Notes: a model not told the origin generated them from the sequence alone. Shown: positions 16,394 through 24,549, numbered from the stretch's first letter. The stretch is 27,349 nucleotides of DNA from Hungateiclostridiaceae bacterium UBA3934 (GCA_002385815.1 DGEE01000144.1:1282-28630), one strand, 5' to 3'. Made by a program: numbers and translations.

Positions 16394-18067
16394 CTATATC
16401 TTACCCATCAATTTGTGGCAATATTTAAGCAGTTCAACGCGGGAACTGACATTCATCTTCGTATAGATCCTTCTGTTGTGAGTCTTTATAGTGTTGATGC
16501 TGATATACAGCATATTGCATATCTCCTTCGCATCATAGCCTTCGATATAAAGGTCAAAAATCCTTCTTTCTGCTCTTGTAAGAGTTTTGAGCTGCTCTTC
16601 GAATAGCTGGATCTGTTCGGGTGTAAGATCATTTTCGTCGGGGGAAGGTTCCTCCTTATTTGCTTTTTTAGCGTTTCGGGCTGTGAGAAACCGGTTTGAC
16701 CGGTCAATGGCTACGGCAGGTTCTGCGCGAGCCATCAGGTATTCAATAAGGTCATCGATCTCGGATATGTTGGTTTTTTCCTGAGATTCATTTTGCTTAA
16801 TCTTGCTGATAGCTTCCATCAGCGGACTGATGCAGTATTTGCTCGAGAAAAAGGTGATGATGATACTTGCTGCAAGCAGAAGGACCAGAAACACAATCGC
16901 ATAAGTCAGACGAGCAGTTTTTGATGTGACATCACTTCTGGGGATCAACGTTGCCAGAGCCCATTGTGTATCTTTGAACACCGACTTGCCAGGGTAAAGC
17001 CTGACATCCATATCCAAGCCAAGAATCCTGGTTTTTGCGGTCTCATTGAAAAAATACTCATTCAGACTGTTTTTATTTGAAGGTGAGGACGCACGCAGAT
17101 ATTTGGAGTCGCCGTTCATCAGCCAGGAGGAATTGGTGCCGCTGATCAGAGCACTTTCCATGTCGATACCCGCATCAGTTCGGATCGAGTATAAAAGGAC
17201 TTCGCGCTCAAACTCATGGGACGACTTCAGTGACAGCATAGTTTCAAAGCCAGTCTTTGTAATTTCCAGTCCGCAAACGCCGTACGGATATCCATTGTCA
17301 TCTAAAAGCGGCACAGAGTATGTTATTACCTTGTCTGTGTTCTCAGCCGGTGTGAAAAGCGGATTCCAGTAGCCCAGATAATACACATCATCAACATTAT
17401 TTGAAAGAGCGGCATCAAAAGGCATCCGGAACATGTCCCTGCGGCGCTTAGGAGCGTCCGGAGAGATGTCCAGCTCGAGCTCCCACTGTGTGTGAAGGTG
17501 CATATTGTTGCTTCTTGCCAGATCGACGGGACCGTACAGCAAAAAAAGCTGCTGATTTGTATAGGGTACTGGATCATGGTTCATATCAACGATATAAAAC
17601 CCGGCCTTGCTGTCGTTTGCGCGTTCAAGCTGTGGGTTGACCGTTGCGTCGAGAAAGACGAAAACCCCGGTCACACCTGCTTTTTCCATGATAAAGCAAG
17701 ATTTTTCGACTTCTGATGAGAGTATTTCCTCCAGCAGTTCAGGGTGTTTTTTAAGGTCGGCCGGCTTTATACCTTTGGTCTGAAGCTGTTTCTTGATGCT
17801 GTTGTTAGTTTTTTCAGCGAGTTCGACAGTGCTGTTGGAAACAGCCAGGCATTTTGCCGACAACTCTGATTCGATATATTCCAGATCGGCGGCAGCATCA
17901 TAATACGGGTTCTCAGACAAATCAGCGATAACACCTGATAAACTGGCTATTATGAATATGCCCGAAAGGATTATCAGCACGACAACTATCTGAAACAGCC
18001 AGAATCTATTTTTGAGAGACAAATTCAGCTTTGGTGGATTGACTCTATTTGACCTTGATAATTTCAT
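16394..18067 (-). CDS. Membrane-spanning LuxR-type transcriptional regulator with large extracytoplasmic sensor
   Basis: A 557-residue one-component regulator. A membrane span at about 22-46 and a second at about 387-407 enclose an extracytoplasmic region of about 340 residues whose layout (long first helix, then YLGYWNPLFTP and ITYSVPLLDDNGYPYGVCGLEI) suggests a double Cache sensor. The cytoplasmic part ends in a LuxR/GerE helix-turn-helix at about 495-553 (LTRAERRIFDLYIEGYDAKE, SINTIKTHNRRIYTKM). There is no kinase or receiver domain, so ligand sensing outside would have to reach a membrane-tethered DNA-binding domain directly. Its ATG overlaps the end of the solute-binding protein gene by 23 bp, with GAGGTGA inside that gene, implying translational coupling and a common job. 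Confidence 0.85.
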   Translation of the reverse strand: MKLSRSNRVNPPKLNLSLKNRFWLFQIVVVLIILSGIFIIASLSGVIADLSENPYYDAAADLEYIESELSAKCLAVSNSTVELAEKTNNSIKKQLQTKGIKPADLKKHPELLEEILSSEVEKSCFIMEKAGVTGVFVFLDATVNPQLERANDSKAGFYIVDMNHDPVPYTNQQLFLLYGPVDLARSNNMHLHTQWELELDISPDAPKRRRDMFRMPFDAALSNNVDDVYYLGYWNPLFTPAENTDKVITYSVPLLDDNGYPYGVCGLEITKTGFETMLSLKSSHEFEREVLLYSIRTDAGIDMESALISGTNSSWLMNGDSKYLRASSPSNKNSLNEYFFNETAKTRILGLDMDVRLYPGKSVFKDTQWALATLIPRSDVTSKTARLTYAIVFLVLLLAASIIITFFSSKYCISPLMEAISKIKQNESQEKTNISEIDDLIEYLMARAEPAVAIDRSNRFLTARNAKKANKEEPSPDENDLTPEQIQLFEEQLKTLTRAERRIFDLYIEGYDAKEICNMLYISINTIKTHNRRIYTKMNVSSRVELLKYCHKLMGKI

Positions 18068-19670
18068 GTCTCACCTCAGTCAGGAATTGGTCGAATAGCT
18101 CGTCGGTGATGTACTCATTGGCGAAAGTGTCTACGCTGACATCGCCTGGTAATGATTCAACAAATTCTTTTCTTGAGGCTTCTGTAAATGAGATCAACTT
18201 GTTCTCGAATGAATATCTGATATCATCACTTGCCTCAAAGGGCTTATAAGTGTACAATTCGTATGACTCCATCATCTCCAGTGTGCACTCCAGTACTTTG
18301 GCAACGTTTTCATTTATAGCGCCTGATTTGTACTCAGGCAGTTTTTGCTGAAGAATTCGTATAGCTTCATTTGTAACAGGCAAATAGCCGGTTTTCATAA
18401 CAAAGTCAATGTTGCGCTCGGGTTCTGTCAGCCACTTGAGGAAAATGACAGATGCATATTCTTTCTCGGGAGTGGATTTGGAGATGATTACTCCTGCACC
18501 TTGCTGTACCGCTATTTTTTCGCCTTTTTCGAATGAAGGATATGGCATGACTTTCAATTCTATATCATATTTTGTGTTGTCAGGGAAGGAGACTGCTTTC
18601 GGGAAAAAGCTTGCGCCTGCTGTTGAACCGGTGTACATGAGCAAATCGCCTGTCTGGGTGTCCTCAGAGCGGTAGAAGCTGTATGCGCCATAATGCCCTT
18701 TGATCATCGGTACAACATAAGAGTTCCAAACTTTATTCATCGCTGGGTCGTTCAAATCGATTTCACCGGAATTGTCCTTGTTGACAATAAAGAAATCTGA
18801 ACCTAACTGCTTATATGAAATAACCGCATAATTGCTGGCTGCATCACAGCCATATAATGCTTTGCCGTCATTCGGGATGTCAGGAGTTTTCGCGTCAGTC
18901 CACTCATAATATGCAGCCGCTGTTTCCAGGATGCCTTCAAATGTTTTCAGCATTTCTTCATTCAGCTGTTTTGAGGGATTGGCTCTGTTGTATTCGTCCA
19001 GAAACTGTTTGTAAAAAGTGTAGTTTATGTACAAGGTTTCCGTAGACTTGGCAATAGGGAATATTACGCAGCCGCTGTCTTCAGTGAGCCTGCCTTCCTC
19101 GATGAAACTTGGGATATACCCGCTGAACTCTTCTTCTGTCATATATTTATCCAATGGGATCAGCTTGCCCATATTATAGAGAGTATAAGCCGTGCTTGGG
19201 TATGCTGTTGCCATTTCCGGAAAGTCAGAGCTGCCAGGTTCTCTATTTGCGGAAGCAAGCAGCTTTGAATGGATATCGCCGGTGTTGTCCATGCTGAAAG
19301 CCTTGACTGTTATGCCTGAATCGGCTCCGATCGTGCTGTTGAATTCTGCAACCAAGTTGTCGAAGCTCACTTTTTGCTCTCCGAGGTAGTGATGCCAGAT
19401 GTTTATTCTGACCGGTTTATCCCTGTTGAGCCTGGGGAGTTGTGAACCGCAAGAGGAGAGAGCGAACATCAACATTGGTATAATTATCAGCAAAGGTTTA
19501 AAAGATAGTAACCGTGTGCCGGAGCGATTGCTCCTTCTGCGGGTGCGGTCTTTGTGGTAATGCCCCTGAGCCTGCGAAAACGCATGTTTGCGCGAATGTG
19601 CAACACAATGTTTGGACAAAAAAAAGAAAGAATGTAACTTATCGAGCCCAAAAGTTATCAAGCTAAACAT
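18045..19670 (-). CDS. Lipoprotein extracellular solute-binding protein (family 1-like)
   Basis: A 541-residue type 2 binding protein of the sugar-binding SBP family 1 kind. After the lipobox ALSSCGS (Cys74) come RINIWHHYLGEQKVSFDNLV and LVAEFN, the middle region with YTGSTAGASFFPKA, and QGAGVIISKSTPEKEYASVI followed by FLKWLTEPERN, which are typical family motifs. The N-terminal region before the hydrophobic signal is unusually long (about 55 residues, with RTRRRSNRSG). The ATG at 19670 has GGGGAG 8 bp upstream and no nearer in-frame start codon follows the AGAAGGAG close to residue 45, so the long form is reported with moderate confidence. No permease or ATPase genes accompany it; instead it overlaps the membrane LuxR-type regulator gene, suggesting a sensory rather than transport role. 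Confidence 0.85.
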   Translation of the reverse strand: MFSLITFGLDKLHSFFFLSKHCVAHSRKHAFSQAQGHYHKDRTRRRSNRSGTRLLSFKPLLIIIPMLMFALSSCGSQLPRLNRDKPVRINIWHHYLGEQKVSFDNLVAEFNSTIGADSGITVKAFSMDNTGDIHSKLLASANREPGSSDFPEMATAYPSTAYTLYNMGKLIPLDKYMTEEEFSGYIPSFIEEGRLTEDSGCVIFPIAKSTETLYINYTFYKQFLDEYNRANPSKQLNEEMLKTFEGILETAAAYYEWTDAKTPDIPNDGKALYGCDAASNYAVISYKQLGSDFFIVNKDNSGEIDLNDPAMNKVWNSYVVPMIKGHYGAYSFYRSEDTQTGDLLMYTGSTAGASFFPKAVSFPDNTKYDIELKVMPYPSFEKGEKIAVQQGAGVIISKSTPEKEYASVIFLKWLTEPERNIDFVMKTGYLPVTNEAIRILQQKLPEYKSGAINENVAKVLECTLEMMESYELYTYKPFEASDDIRYSFENKLISFTEASRKEFVESLPGDVSVDTFANEYITDELFDQFLTEVRHEIIKVK

Positions 19671-19758
19671 ATTAAATTCTCCCCAGCGCGTTATTCTTAA
19701 TTATCTTATATTTCTAATCTAACATATTTTTAACTGTATGTACATTCTAATTGGAAGC

Positions 19759-19786
19759 AATCTCTTTGGAGGAATCTCTCTGGAGG
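19759..19786 (+). repeat. Short tandem duplication next to the repeat cluster
   Basis: AATCTCTTTGGAGG is followed directly by AATCTCTCTGGAGG, a 14-bp duplication with one mismatch, running into the first repeat copy of bracket 3. Confidence 0.6.
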
Positions 19787-19925
19787 GACACTTCTCACCT
19801 TTTAAGGATTCCTGATTTGTGTCGGTTACGCGATGCAGGGGGACACTTCTCACGATTTGAACATTTTCAGGTCAGCCTCACTTTTAGGGGAAAGGGTGGG
19901 GGAGGGACGCTTTTCACAGTTTGAC
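19785..19925 (+). repeat. Three copies of the GGGGACAC repeat (left side of bracket 3)
   Basis: Copies start at 19785 (GGGACACTTCTCACCTTTTA), 19839 (GGGGACACTTCTCACGATTT) and 19904 (GGGACGCTTTTCACAGTTTG). They become more diverged from left to right and lead into the degenerate tandem array. Confidence 0.85.
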
Positions 19926-19936
19926 CACATCTGAGA

Positions 19937-20290
19937 AGACGCTTTTGGTTGGAGATCACCATCGGAAATACTTTCAGATGAGAAGCTGCAGGGGAGATGC
20001 TTTTAAGTGGGAACTCGTCAAGCGAGGCACTACTTTCAGACGGGAACTTACCAGGTGAGGTGCTTGCTGCTGAAACTCATCAGAAGAGACACTTTAGGCG
20101 GCAGCTTTACTGAGGATACACTTTCATGTGATAACTTACCTGAGAATGCACTTTCAGATGAGAACTCGCCAGAGTAGGTACTTTTGGGAGGTTACTTGCC
20201 TGAGGAGATACTTTAGAGTCGGAACTCACCAAGAGAGATGCTATGGGGGGGATCTTTCTGCCAGGGACGCTTCTGACCTCTTAACTCCCT
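19937..20290 (+). repeat. Degenerate tandem array, about 12 units of 29-33 bp
   Basis: Unit starts can be placed at 19937, 19966, 19995, 20025, 20058, 20087, 20116, 20145, 20175, 20206, 20236 and 20267. Most units begin with a purine-rich AGATAC/AGACAC-like word, contain CTTT near position 7, and end with AACT(C/T)(A/G)CC followed by a purine-rich GAG. Unit length is mostly 29-31 bp. The unit at 20116 aligns well with the dispersed repeat copy at 5052: both have ACACTT, then AACTTACCTGAG or AACTTTACCTGAG. No coding frame explains the period. Units differ too much from each other, and have no conserved repeat plus unique spacer, to be a CRISPR array. Confidence 0.7.
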
Positions 20291-20663
20291 TTGTTGTGGC
20301 AGTGCTTGCGCAGCTAAGCAATTACTAGAATACGGTCGATTAGCCCTCTATCTGAGAAAGCAGAGGACCCGGAACGATTACTATGACGTTGAAACACTGA
20401 AAGAGAAAGTTTCGATTGATTCGATTGAAGAGAACAAGCGATTGTACCCAACTGAACATTTAGCCTTTTAAATTGACTATACAGCGCCAGATAGCCAGAA
20501 ACAGACAAGCTATTTGCTGACATTTTGCTTTACAGAATTGCAGATTATTTATCGGTGATGAGAATCTGCAGTACTAGAAAACTCGTGAATAGACTCAGTT
20601 TATACGTAATCAGTGCAAAGTTACCGTATCTAAAGCGCTAATAAGTGCAACGCAGTCTGTATC
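20291..20663. other. Non-coding stretch between tandem array and transposase gene
   Basis: These 373 bp are AT-richer than the surroundings. A plus-strand frame is open up to a TAA at 20469-20471 but has no usable start codon. No terminator or RNA gene is recognised. Confidence 0.4.
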
Positions 20664-21647
20664 CTATCCTGAATGTGGCGACACAGTAAGCATGCGTGGC
20701 GTTCTGACAGAATTCGTTATTAGCTCATTGAAAATTTGCATGTACAAACTGCTACTGTGAATCAAATCATAACCCTTTTTACAGAGCCTTGAGCAACTCG
20801 TTATTGTTATGTTATACAAATGCCTGCAAATGTCTTTATAACTGAGATTACACAGCACCCTTAACGCGTAGGCTGTTATAGCTCTGTAACTAGTCAGTTT
20901 CTGTCTGCATTTTGTTTGCAAACTTGTGTATTGATTCATCTGAAACATTTCGGATATGAATGATATAACGCTGGCGATTGGCTTATCCCTGAGTATCACA
21001 TTTCGCCCGCTAACATATTCATAATCAACAGATAGCGGGAATAGAAAAGCTGTTTCTTCTGAATCAAACACTTTGCCTTTTTCTGCAATTTCACGACGTC
21101 CTTTGACAAAACTATAATAACAATCTGCAAATTTGCTCTCGTCAGACAAATTGAACAGGCTTCTTATGAAGCTTGTGTCGACAATTCCATAATGATCATC
21201 GCTTATCCCGAGGTAGATCCCGTAGGACGAATACTCATACATCTCTTCTTTTCCGGAATATCCTTTAATATCGTGGGGATTGTTGTGTATATACGCAGAC
21301 ACGACCAGGTTGTGTACATCTGTAAGCAGCATGCGGCTTACAAATCGGTCCTGAAAAAGGTGCCCATGTCTTGTGTACTTGTTGTTGTAATACCATACAT
21401 AGGCAGTATTCAAGCAATGCATAAATTTTGACACGTCATAGCCTTTTGGGTCCAGGTGCAGATGTAAATGATTGTCCATCAGGCAGTATCCATACAGACT
21501 GCAATGGTATTTGTCCAGGTATCTTTTTATAAGGCGCAGGAAGTAGTCCTTGTCTCCGTTATCTCTAAACAGAAGCAGTTCAGAATTGCTCCTGCACATA
21601 ATATGGTAAACTGCAGCCGGATCTTTTTGGCGAGCTTTTCGCGGCAT
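20664..21647 (-). CDS. Y1/HUH transposase, REP-associated (RAYT-like), with DnaA-like C-terminal domain
   Basis: A 327-residue protein of the transposase IS200/REP-associated family. The N-terminal 150 residues carry the HUH motif MDNHLHLHL (His60, His62) and the expected catalytic Tyr119 in SAYIHNNP, followed by the family-typical YEYSSYGIYLG. Such enzymes nick and rejoin single-stranded DNA by a 5'-phosphotyrosine bond. Residues about 150-327 form an extension; about 254-292 (AYALRVLCNLSYKDICRHLY, then CSRLCKKG) looks like the DnaA-type helix-turn-helix found at the end of many Firmicute members. No TnpB partner is present. The gene is AT-richer than its neighbours. It lies inside the largest bracket of inverted intergenic repeats and next to the tandem array, the expected arrangement for a transposase acting on REP-like sequences. 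Confidence 0.88.
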   Translation of the reverse strand: MPRKARQKDPAAVYHIMCRSNSELLLFRDNGDKDYFLRLIKRYLDKYHCSLYGYCLMDNHLHLHLDPKGYDVSKFMHCLNTAYVWYYNNKYTRHGHLFQDRFVSRMLLTDVHNLVVSAYIHNNPHDIKGYSGKEEMYEYSSYGIYLGISDDHYGIVDTSFIRSLFNLSDESKFADCYYSFVKGRREIAEKGKVFDSEETAFLFPLSVDYEYVSGRNVILRDKPIASVISFISEMFQMNQYTSLQTKCRQKLTSYRAITAYALRVLCNLSYKDICRHLYNITITSCSRLCKKGYDLIHSSSLYMQIFNELITNSVRTPRMLTVSPHSG

Positions 21648-22025
21648 TCAAATCACCTCTCTGGGCTCGGTCCGAACAAGCGTTCGCTTGCTGACAATAG
21701 TCTATCATGGATTTGTGCCTGGTGCAATTATTTCCTGAGGGAGCGGCTCCTGGCGGTCAGGCTACGCTGATTTGCGGGAAATATAGGCTGGGTGCAAGTC
21801 CTGGATGTGTGTCGACAACTTGGCATTGTTGATATGTATTAGTGGTGAATATGGACTGAATGCGTACAACACTTACTTTGCAGAGCAATAGTATTTACTA
21901 CGAAAATGCAAAGAATAGAGAACAGCAGAACCAAGGCGATGTGGTATTTGGAGCTGCATAATAGGTGCGGAACGGAGGGAAAAACTGTGTACTCGCGTTA
22001 AGAATTGTTTTCAGCCTTGATGCGC
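21648..22025. other. Non-coding upstream region of the transposase with two hairpins
   Basis: Small inverted repeats occur at 21677-21690 (CAAGC-GTTC-GCTTG) and 21734-21761 (outer CCTGA/TCAGG, inner GGAG/CTCC). These could be the subterminal hairpins that HUH transposases recognise, but their sequence does not match the dispersed repeat. No coding region, tRNA or known riboswitch is recognised in the rest of the stretch. Confidence 0.4.
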
Positions 22026-22091
22026 AAAAAGGTGAGAAGTGTCCCCATGCCAAATCCCGCATTAAAAGTCAACAAAGTGAGAAGTGTCCCC
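22026..22091 (-). repeat. Two inverted copies of the repeat (right side of bracket 3)
   Basis: AAAAAGGTGAGAAGTGTCCCC starts at 22026 and ACAAAGTGAGAAGTGTCCCC at 22072. The second ends directly against the GGAGG ribosome binding site of the exporter gene, leaving no room for other 5' regulatory sequence between them. Confidence 0.9.
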
Positions 22092-22101
22092 GGAGGTGTA
22101 T

Positions 22102-22857
22102 ATGCGGTCGAGAGATTTGATGAATATTTCGTTGAAAGCCGGAGAGATAATGTTGAGGAGTGGAGCTGAAATATATAGGGTTGAAGAAACTGTTGTGAGG
22201 ATATGCAGGAGCTACGAAGTGCTGTGCGAAAGCTTTGTTTTGCCTACTGGCATTTTCATATCACTGGTCGAAGATGATGGCAGTACGAATACGGCTTTCA
22301 TACGCATCAAAGACAGGAAGGTCGACCTGGCAAGCATTGACAAAGTAAACAGCCTTTCACGACGCATCCAGAAATCACGTCTGGATTATGAAGCTGTGAT
22401 GAGGGAGCTGGAAGAAATCGAAAAAGCCACTAAACACAGCTTTCCCGTGAGGCTTTCAGCAACAGGTCTGGGTTCGCTGGCCTTTACGCTGCTTTTTCAG
22501 GGCAGCATATATGAAGGCCTGACTGCCCTTGTGATTGGCTGCATATCATATTTGGCAAGAGAAATACTGGCAAGGAAAGGCTTGTTTTTATTCCTGGAGA
22601 ACTTTGTGGCAGGCCTGATCACCGGTTACCTAACCACAGCCGCCGTTCGTTATGTTCCGGTGCTCAATGGCTATAAGATAATCATCGGGTCGATAATGTT
22701 GTATCTTCCAGGAGTATCGATAACCAATGCAATAAAAGATGCCCTTTACGGTGATCTTGTTGCCAGTATGACAAGGTTAGGCGAAGCAATGCTTCTGGTT
22801 GCTGTCTTAGCAGCAGGCACAGGTATTGCATTAGTAACAAGTGCCAGCTTGAGGTGA
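22102..22857 (+). CDS. Threonine/serine exporter-like subunit, YjjP type (ThrE N-terminal half)
   Basis: A 251-residue membrane protein. The cytoplasmic N-terminal domain has the family signature GEIMLRSGAEIYRVEETVVR and FVLPTGIFIS; about five hydrophobic segments follow from residue 120. It corresponds to the N-terminal half of ThrE and to E. coli YjjP, which with YjjB exports small metabolites (threonine/serine for ThrE, succinate for YjjPB). The ATG at 22102 is preferred over a GTG at 22084, which lies inside the repeat; GGAGG precedes the ATG by 5 bp. The partner gene starts 6 bp after its stop. The substrate here is unknown. Confidence 0.9.
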   Translation: MRSRDLMNISLKAGEIMLRSGAEIYRVEETVVRICRSYEVLCESFVLPTGIFISLVEDDGSTNTAFIRIKDRKVDLASIDKVNSLSRRIQKSRLDYEAVMRELEEIEKATKHSFPVRLSATGLGSLAFTLLFQGSIYEGLTALVIGCISYLAREILARKGLFLFLENFVAGLITGYLTTAAVRYVPVLNGYKIIIGSIMLYLPGVSITNAIKDALYGDLVASMTRLGEAMLLVAVLAAGTGIALVTSASLR

Positions 22858-22863
22858 TGCGAT

Positions 22864-23304
22864 ATGGCTTTTGTTTTTGCTTTCATAGGCAGTTTTGCAT
22901 CCAGCCTGTCCTTCAATGTAAAAGGATACAAGCTCTTCTTTGCGGGATTTTCTGGTTTGATCGGTTTTTTCGTGTATTCAGTTGTCCAAGGCATCGCCGG
23001 TTATTCAGTATTTTCAATCCTGATCGGGGCAACGGCGGTAGGGTTGTACAGTGAATCTGCCGCCAGAATACTGAAATCGCCGGCAACTGTTTTTTCCATT
23101 CCTGGCATCCTGCCTTTGGTTCCCGGCATCGCAGCTTATGAAATGATGCAGTTTTTGATGAACAATGAGCTTATCGAAGCCATAGGAAAGCTGATTGAGA
23201 CTATTGGCGGAGCAGGAGCGATTGCATTTGGCATCATGTTAGTAACTGCTGTATTCAGATTTATGACCAGGTTAAGCAGGAAAAAGTCTGAGTGCGGTAA
23301 GTGA
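22864..23304 (+). CDS. Threonine/serine exporter-like subunit, YjjB type (ThrE C-terminal half)
   Basis: A 146-residue membrane protein with about four or five hydrophobic segments and the family motif IPGILPLVPGIAAYEMM near residues 79-95. It corresponds to the ThrE_2/YjjB half of the exporter and needs the YjjP-type protein upstream to form the transporter. Its GAGGTGA ribosome binding site overlaps the end of the upstream gene, so translation is likely coupled. It is convergent with the LysM-CAP gene. Confidence 0.9.
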   Translation: MAFVFAFIGSFASSLSFNVKGYKLFFAGFSGLIGFFVYSVVQGIAGYSVFSILIGATAVGLYSESAARILKSPATVFSIPGILPLVPGIAAYEMMQFLMNNELIEAIGKLIETIGGAGAIAFGIMLVTAVFRFMTRLSRKKSECGK

Positions 23305-23402
23305 AAACAAATTCAGGCGTAACTGTGCAAATGCTAAGATCATGGCCGGCTTTGCCAAGATAATTTACTTCTTGAAACAGCAGACTCATTTCCGTATAAA
23401 AA

Positions 23403-23435
23403 AGCAGACTACGCTTAGCATGCAAATAGTCTGCT
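23403..23435 (-). terminator. Rho-independent terminator after the LysM-CAP gene
   Basis: A 9-bp stem AGCAGACTA/TAGTCTGCT encloses a 15-nt loop; read on the minus strand it is followed by TTTTTT (plus-strand A-tract just left of 23403). It lies 46 bp past the stop codon of the gene at 23481. There is no T-tract on the plus side, so it does not obviously stop the convergent exporter transcript. Confidence 0.75.
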
Positions 23436-23480
23436 GGTCTGTCTGTCATGATTGATATATCTGTCATGGCAATCAGGTGT

Positions 23481-24086
23481 TTACATCGGTTTCATGAACA
23501 TCTGCGTCCAATAGCACACACCATTTTTATTTTTAGCAAGTCCAACGCCTATCTCTGTGTATGAGCGGCTCATGATGTTGTTTCTGTGTCCTGGTGAGTT
23601 CATCCAATCTCTCATGACTTCAGCCGGTGTTCTTTGACCGTAAGCAATGTTTTCACCCGCTGCTGAAAAACGCAGGCCAAAATTCTCCATCATGTGAAAT
23701 GGCGTGCCGTATGTCGGTGAATAGTGGGAGAAATATCCTCTCTCTGCCATGTCAGCCGACTTGTAGCGTGCAACTCTGCTCAACTGCCAGTTGATTTTCA
23801 GTGCTGGAAGTCCCGCCTTTGCTCTTTCAGCGTTAACCAGCCTTGCAACTTCATTCTCCTGTGAAGTCGTTGGCACCGATGGTATAGTTATTTTCTGCCC
23901 GGGGTATATCAGGTTCGGATTCTTGATCTGCGGGTTGGCAGCTATAATTTCACTCATTCCGACTTGATGCCTGACTGCTATTTTCCAGATGGAATCGCCT
24001 CGTTGTACGGTATACGTCGTTTGTGCAAAAACCGGCGAAGAAAACAATAAAACAAAACATAGAATCAGAACTGCTCTTTTTTTCAT
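23481..24086 (-). CDS. Secreted LysM-CAP domain protein, SafA/YkwD-like
   Basis: A 201-residue secreted protein. A signal peptide spans about residues 1-21 (KKRAVLILCFVLLFSSPVFA), one LysM module about 24-70 (YTVQRGDSIWKIAVRHQVGM, NLIYPGQKITIP), and a CAP/SCP domain about 82-198 with the motifs VNAERAKAGLPAL, YFSHYSPTYGTPFHMM, GENIAYGQ, and WMNSPGHRNNIM. This arrangement is typical of spore-coat-associated and cell-wall CAP proteins in Clostridia and bacilli. GAGGTGA precedes the ATG. It is a single-gene unit with its own terminator. The molecular role of bacterial CAP domains is not settled. Confidence 0.9.
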   Translation of the reverse strand: MKKRAVLILCFVLLFSSPVFAQTTYTVQRGDSIWKIAVRHQVGMSEIIAANPQIKNPNLIYPGQKITIPSVPTTSQENEVARLVNAERAKAGLPALKINWQLSRVARYKSADMAERGYFSHYSPTYGTPFHMMENFGLRFSAAGENIAYGQRTPAEVMRDWMNSPGHRNNIMSRSYTEIGVGLAKNKNGVCYWTQMFMKPM

Positions 24087-24201
24087 TCTATCACCTCAAG
24101 CATATGATTTGAAAAATGCTATTTAAAAATGCTGGCAATATAAATCTCGACTTCCAATTCATACATTTGCCAGGGATGTTCCTCGCTTTTTGATCTTCAT
24201 A

Positions 24202-24221
24202 GGGGACACTTCTCACTTTTT
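24202..24221 (+). repeat. One copy of the GGGGACAC repeat (left side of bracket 4)
   Basis: GGGGACACTTCTCACTTTTT, inverted relative to the two copies at 24407-24459. The 185 bp between them, and the rest of the gap 24087-24549, show no gene. Confidence 0.88.
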
Positions 24222-24406
24222 AATCTTTTGGTTTTTACTTTTTTTACGCTTATTCCGGTCAATACAAGTTCTATTGGCGGAATCATCCAGGTTAGGTTAG
24301 TTCATCAACTATTGGATAAAAGGTAGAGACTGATATAAGTTGTGTTTTGAACATACTTCGCTTAATCAGATAGGTTTAACTCATATTTTAACGTTGAGGA
24401 AGAACT

Positions 24407-24459
24407 AAAAGGTGAGAAGTGTCCCCGGTTGACAAGCCGAAAAGGTGAGAAGTGTCCCC
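24407..24459 (-). repeat. Two inverted copies of the repeat (right side of bracket 4)
   Basis: Two exact AAAAGGTGAGAAGTGTCCCC copies start at 24407 and 24440, a 33-bp period, with GGTTGACAAGCCG between them. The same kind of spacer word (GGTCGACAAGC) lies between copies at 26904 and 26947. Confidence 0.92.
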
Positions 24460-24462
24460 TAC

Positions 24463-24491
24463 TTGACTTTAAAAAGCCTTTATTTAATAAT
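24463..24491 (+). promoter_or_regulatory. Likely promoter of the topoisomerase B-subunit gene
   Basis: TTGACT (24463-24468) and AATAAT (24486-24491) are 17 bp apart; TAATAA one base left is an alternative. The -35 box starts only 3 bp after the last repeat copy. Confidence 0.5.
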
Positions 24492-24549
24492 AATTACAGT
24501 GGAATATTTACACTGGATAAAGATCTGTCGATCTGAAGGAGCGATACAA

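Noticed and set aside
19937..20290. CRISPR array
   Set aside because: Period is near 30 bp with no separate spacers, units are highly diverged, and there are no cas genes nearby.
20276..20471. Start-less open frame of about 65 codons next to the tandem array
   Set aside because: No start codon, no ribosome binding site and no recognised family; could be a gene remnant but unsupported.
21780..22000. Possible group II intron or riboswitch upstream of the exporter gene
   Set aside because: Phrases such as GGGTGCAAGTCCTGG looked RNA-like, but no domain V hairpin, intron-encoded protein or known riboswitch core could be found.
24445..24549. N-terminal extension of the topoisomerase B subunit
   Set aside because: It starts at the GTG inside a repeat copy and has no homology; GAAGGAG precedes the ATG at 24550.
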